From Streptomyces sp. NRRL S-340 (GTDB taxonomy: Bacteria > Actinomycetota > Actinomycetes > Streptomycetales > Streptomycetaceae): a stretch of DNA of 64,000 nucleotides. This document shows positions 60,721 to 64,000 of this stretch, piece by piece. Each line of letters begins with the position of its first letter. Position 1 is the first letter of the stretch. Position numbers and translations under genes: made by a program. The stretch covers positions 62,001 through 126,000 of the forward strand of contig NZ_JOIY01000001.1 in the NCBI RefSeq assembly GCF_000720185.1, in the 5' to 3' direction. The notes beneath the pieces were generated by a model. The model did no database searches. It was not told the DNA's origin and worked only from the letters and a program-made list of their open reading frames with translations.

Positions 60721-60893
60721 TTCCGTGTCTCACCCGGGGACGTCCGAGGAAGCCCCCGGGCGCCCGCCTCGTACCCCTTCCCGTCGCACGTTAGGTAAAC
60801 TAAGCAAAGCAACAGTTACGCAGCAAGATCATCAGGTGCGCCGGGAAGTCTGGTCGGCATGTGCTCAGCTCTGCCCACCGACCGGAGGTTCCC

Positions 60894-62333
60894 GTGGCCA
60901 CCCCCCGTTCCCGCGCCGCTCGCAAGGCCCTCGGGCGTCTGTCCCTGCCGGAGCGCAACTTCGTCGCGGACGCCCTGCGCACCGAGACCGTGGGCGGTGT
61001 CCTGCTGCTGCTCGCCGCGATCACCGCGATCGTCTGGGCGAACATCCCCGCCCTGCGCGCCGGCTACGAGAGCCTCAGCCACTTCCGCTTCGGCCCCTCC
61101 GCCCTCGGCCTCGACCTCTCCGTCGAGCACTGGGCCGCCGACGGGCTCCTCGCGGTCTTCTTCTTCGTCGCCGGCATCGAACTCAAGCGAGAACTGGTCG
61201 CGGGCGACCTGAGAGATCCCAGAGCCGCCGCCCTGCCGGTCGTCGCCGCGCTGTGCGGCATGGCGGCCCCGGCGGCGGTGTACGCCCTCACCAACCTCAC
61301 CGGCGCCGGTTCCCTCGGCGGCTGGGCGGTGCCGACCGCCACCGACATCGCCTTCGCGCTGGCCGTGCTCGCGGTCATCGGCACGAACCTGCCCAGCGCG
61401 CTGCGCGCCTTCCTGCTCACCCTCGCCGTCGTCGACGACCTGTTCGCCATCCTGATCATCGCGGTCTTCTTCACCGACCACCTGAACTTCGCCGCCCTGG
61501 CCGGAGCCCTCGTGGGCCTGGCCGTGTTCTGGCTGCTGCTGCGCAAGGGCGTACGCGGCTGGTACGTGTACGTGCCGCTCGCGCTCGTCATCTGGGGGCT
61601 GATGTACAACAGCGGCGTGCACGCCACCATCGCGGGCGTCGCGATGGGCCTGATGCTGCGCTGCACGACCCGCGAGGGCGAGGAGCACTCGCCCGGCGAG
61701 CACATCGAGCACCTGGTACGGCCGCTCTCGGCCGGGCTGGCCGTCCCGCTGTTCGCGCTGTTCAGCGCGGGCGTCTCCGTCTCCGGCGGGGCACTGGCCG
61801 ACGTGTTCACCCGGCCCGAGACGCTCGGTGTCGTGCTCGGTCTGGTCGTCGGCAAGACGCTCGGCATCTTCGGCGGGACGTGGCTCACCTCCCGGTTCAC
61901 CAGGGCCTCGCTCAGCGACGACCTGGCCTGGGCCGACGTCTTCGCCCTCGCCACCCTCGCCGGGATCGGTTTCACCGTCTCCCTGCTCATCGGCGAACTG
62001 GCCTTCACCGGCGACGCGGCGCTGACCGACGAGGTCAAGGCCGCCGTCCTCACCGGCTCGGTCGTCGCGGCGACACTCGCGACCGTGCTGCTCAAGCTCC
62101 GCAACGCCCGGTACCGCAGGATGTGCGAGGCCGAGGAGCGCGACGACGACCTCGACGGCATCCCGGACGTCTACGAGGAGGACGACCCCGCCTACCACCT
62201 GCGCATGGCGGCCATCCTCGAACGCAAGGCCGTCGAACACCGCCGGATCGCCGCCCGCAAAGAGGCCGAACGGGCAGGGCGGCTTGCGGAAGTGGAGGGC
62301 GGGGCAGGCGAGCAGAACGACAGTCCGGCATGA
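60894..62333 (+). CDS. nhaA: Na(+)/H(+) antiporter NhaA
   Basis: Secondary transporter of 479 residues that exports Na(+) in exchange for protons. Twelve hydrophobic helices lie between about 25 and 415. The signature aspartates are visible: TATDIAFALAVLAVIG (about 150) and LTLAVVDDLFAILIIAVFF (Asp pair about 180). A charged C-terminal tail of about 70 residues (EEDDPAYHLRMAAILERKAVEHRRIAARKEAER) is longer than in E. coli NhaA. GTG 60894 has CGGAGG five bases upstream. Confidence 0.96.
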   Translation: MATPRSRAARKALGRLSLPERNFVADALRTETVGGVLLLLAAITAIVWANIPALRAGYESLSHFRFGPSALGLDLSVEHWAADGLLAVFFFVAGIELKRELVAGDLRDPRAAALPVVAALCGMAAPAAVYALTNLTGAGSLGGWAVPTATDIAFALAVLAVIGTNLPSALRAFLLTLAVVDDLFAILIIAVFFTDHLNFAALAGALVGLAVFWLLLRKGVRGWYVYVPLALVIWGLMYNSGVHATIAGVAMGLMLRCTTREGEEHSPGEHIEHLVRPLSAGLAVPLFALFSAGVSVSGGALADVFTRPETLGVVLGLVVGKTLGIFGGTWLTSRFTRASLSDDLAWADVFALATLAGIGFTVSLLIGELAFTGDAALTDEVKAAVLTGSVVAATLATVLLKLRNARYRRMCEAEERDDDLDGIPDVYEEDDPAYHLRMAAILERKAVEHRRIAARKEAERAGRLAEVEGGAGEQNDSPA

Positions 62334-62401
62334 TCTGACGGGACGGTACAAAACCCCGGACCGTTCCGGAACGCAGAGTCAGGCAGAAGAGGGAGACCGC
62401 G

Positions 62402-62896
62402 ATGAGCGCACCCGACGGCAGCCCGGTCGGCGCCGAACGCAGCATCGGCCAGCTGTTCGCCTCGGCGACGGCGGAGATGTCGGCGCTGGTGCATGACGAG
62501 ATCGCGTTGGCGAAGGCGCAGCTGAAGCAGGACGTCAAGCGCGGCGCGGTGAGCGGCGGCGCGTTCTCGGTGGCCGGCGCGGTTCTGCTCTTCTCGCTGC
62601 CGATGCTCAACTTCGCGCTCGCGTACGGCATCCGGACCTGGAGCCACTGGAACCTCGCGATCTGCTTCGTGCTCTCCTTCGCCGCCAACGTCCTGGTCGC
62701 CGGGTTCCTCGGGCTGATCGGCGTCGTCTTCGCCAAGAAGGCCAAGAAGAGCAAGGGCCCGCAGAAGGTGGCCGCCTCCATGAAGCAGACCGCCGGTGTG
62801 CTCCAGAACGCCAAGCCCCACCAGCGCCCGGAGACCTCCGCTCTGGAGGACCGGACCCCGCCGGCCATCGAAGCTGTGGCACGCTCGTCCTCATGA
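62402..62896 (+). CDS. phage holin family (DUF1469-type) membrane protein
   Basis: A 164-residue protein with an amphipathic N-terminal helix (IGQLFASATAEMSALVHDEIALAKAQLKQDVKRG), two membrane helices (about 52-72 and 85-112) and a basic tail. This is the actinobacterial holin-superfamily III type, a cellular protein of unknown role; nothing phage-like surrounds it. ATG 62402 has GGGAG six bases upstream. Its stop overlaps the next start (ATGA). Confidence 0.9.
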   Translation: MSAPDGSPVGAERSIGQLFASATAEMSALVHDEIALAKAQLKQDVKRGAVSGGAFSVAGAVLLFSLPMLNFALAYGIRTWSHWNLAICFVLSFAANVLVAGFLGLIGVVFAKKAKKSKGPQKVAASMKQTAGVLQNAKPHQRPETSALEDRTPPAIEAVARSSS

Positions 62897-63843
62897 CGGA
62901 CCCCGCCACCCCTTCGGCGCAATCGACCTCGGTCGTACGGATCGGCATCCCCGGCGACCGCGAGGTGACACACCGGGACGTCGCCGCCAACGGCGCGCGT
63001 TTCCACATCGCCGAAGCGGGTGACGGACCACTGGTGCTCCTGCTGCACGGCTTCCCGCAGTTCTGGTGGGCCTGGCGGCACCAGCTCACCGCGCTCGCCG
63101 ACGCGGGCTTCAGGGCCGTCGCGATGGACCTGCGCGGCGTGGGCGGCAGCGACCGCACACCGCGCGGCTACGACCCCGCCAATCTCGCCCTGGACATCAC
63201 CGGGGTGATCCGCTCCCTCGGCGAGCCCGACGCGGCGCTGGTCGGCCACGACCTGGGCGGCTACCTGGCCTGGACGGCGGCGGCGATGCGGCCCAAGCTC
63301 GTCCGGCGCCTCGCCGTCGCCTCGATGCCCCATCCGCGGCGCTGGCGTTCGGCGATGCTGTCCGACGCCCGGCAGACCGCGGCGAGTTCCTACATCTGGG
63401 GCTTCCAGCGGCCGTGGATCCCCGAGCGGCAGCTCACGGCCGACGACGGCGCGCTGGTGGCCCGTCTCGTACGGGACTGGTCGGGACCGCGGCTGCCGGA
63501 CGAGGACGTGGTGGACACCTACCGCAGGGCCATGTGCATCCCGTCGACGGCCCACTGCTCCGTCGAGCCGTACCGCTGGCTGGTGCGTTCCCTGGCCCGC
63601 CCGGACGGCATCCAGTTCTACCGCCGGATGAAGCGCCCGGTGCTCGTCCCCACGCTGCACCTGCACGGCTCCCTGGACCCGGTGCAGCGCACCCGCAGCG
63701 CGGCCGGTTCCGGCGAGTACGTGGAGGCGCCGTACCGCTGGCGGCTGTTCGACGGCCTCGGGCACTTCCCGCACGAGGAGGACCCGGTGGCCTTCTCGAC
63801 CGAGCTGATCAACTGGCTGAAGGATCCCGAGCCCGACCGGTGA
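62893..63843 (+). CDS. alpha/beta hydrolase, epoxide hydrolase-like
   Basis: The protein has 316 residues. Oxyanion-hole region LLLHGFPQFWWAWRHQ (about 52) and nucleophile elbow VGHDLGGYLAW (about 118) have Asp in place of Ser, as in epoxide hydrolases and haloalkane dehalogenases. The acid is likely the Asp in HGSLDPV (about 258), and the His lies in LGHFPHEEDP (about 296). The lid region has two Tyr typical of epoxide hydrolases. It is translationally coupled to the holin-like gene by a 4-base overlap. Confidence 0.92.
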   Translation: MTDPATPSAQSTSVVRIGIPGDREVTHRDVAANGARFHIAEAGDGPLVLLLHGFPQFWWAWRHQLTALADAGFRAVAMDLRGVGGSDRTPRGYDPANLALDITGVIRSLGEPDAALVGHDLGGYLAWTAAAMRPKLVRRLAVASMPHPRRWRSAMLSDARQTAASSYIWGFQRPWIPERQLTADDGALVARLVRDWSGPRLPDEDVVDTYRRAMCIPSTAHCSVEPYRWLVRSLARPDGIQFYRRMKRPVLVPTLHLHGSLDPVQRTRSAAGSGEYVEAPYRWRLFDGLGHFPHEEDPVAFSTELINWLKDPEPDR

Positions 63844-64000
63844 CCGGTCCCGCTCGCTGCGTGACCGGTCCGTCACGGTTCCGGTGCGCCCGGTATCCGA
63901 ACGTGAACACCTGTCCAACGAACGGCCAATTGCCCGGCGCATAGGCCAATTGAGGCGCCCGCGGGCGGTTATCGACCTTTGGACGGGGCAAACGTCGGGG
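63844..64000. other. right-edge intergenic sequence
   Basis: No gene start is evident. GGCCAATTG occurs twice (about 63924 and 63943), and the sequence is AT-richer than its surroundings, so this is probably the promoter region of the next gene outside the window. Confidence 0.5.

Noticed and set aside
62402..62896. Phage holin as a sign of a prophage
   Set aside because: The family is a chromosomal actinobacterial membrane protein; no other phage genes are nearby.
1..64000. CRISPR arrays, insertion sequences, rRNA operons or restriction/anti-phage islands
   Set aside because: No spaced direct repeats with unique spacers, transposase motifs, rRNA sequence or defence-gene signatures were found on either strand.

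Overview
The window is about 73% GC with dense, GC3-rich genes on both strands, frequent GTG/TTG starts and coupled ATGA/GTGA overlaps. It carries bldG, a WhiJ-type regulator/ATPase/DUF397 trio, a lysine-tailed topA and a tad/ssd locus. Together these point to a Streptomyces chromosome (core region, not an arm). From memory, much of the gene order (ftsH-hpt-tilS; holB-tmk-topA; hppA-bldG-helicase-tad; acsA-nhaA) follows S. coelicolor; this was not checked by alignment.

Layout. 1-9.5 kb: core genes ftsH (5' part only), hpt, tilS, a zinc metalloprotease and a PBP4-type carboxypeptidase, all on the minus strand, then ppa and a ThrE-like exporter on the plus strand. 9.5-25 kb is more accessory: a DedA protein, the broken remnant of a TipA-type thiopeptide-binding regulator, a ClC channel, a PadR regulator, an aldehyde dehydrogenase, a WhiJ/AbaA/DUF397-type locus, two lipoproteins, a DUF2786 protein, a helix-turn-helix/ClpC-N-domain protein behind paired palindromes, a lone family A DNA polymerase, a GT2 glycosyltransferase, a 2-hydroxyacid dehydrogenase and tRNA-Thr(CGT). 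25-42.8 kb: a secreted peptidase, holB, a very large MFS-thymidylate kinase fusion, topA, small envelope genes, a methyltransferase, a proton-pumping pyrophosphatase, and the anti-sigma/anti-anti-sigma pair ending in bldG. 42.9-52.1 kb: a DEAD/DEAH-DUF1998 helicase, the convergent tad (Flp-type pilus/secretion) operon headed by ssd, and an HAD hydrolase. 52.6-64 kb: a Fic-like protein with a degenerate active site divergent from a MinD/CooC-like ATPase, a polysaccharide deacetylase lipoprotein, a SulP-carbonic anhydrase fusion, acsA, nhaA, a holin-superfamily protein and an alpha/beta hydrolase.

The most interesting signals are regulatory. (1) A perfect 19-bp element occurs twice, in inverted orientation, once upstream of the anti-sigma-like ATPase and once upstream of the DUF397 gene, so both promoters of the WhiJ-like module probably share one operator. 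(2) The HTH-ClpN gene has four GTCAACC half-sites over its predicted promoter, and the start codon coincides with the expected transcription start, suggesting a leaderless, autoregulated gene. (3) The tmk product carries a membrane domain, a long charged coiled coil and repeated ETAVLP-type motifs. (4) Two intergenic stretches (41.2-41.9 kb and 52.1-52.6 kb) hold structured elements that no gene explains.

No CRISPR array, insertion sequence, prophage or rRNA gene was seen. Long open frames opposite real genes are common here because of the GC content and were discarded.
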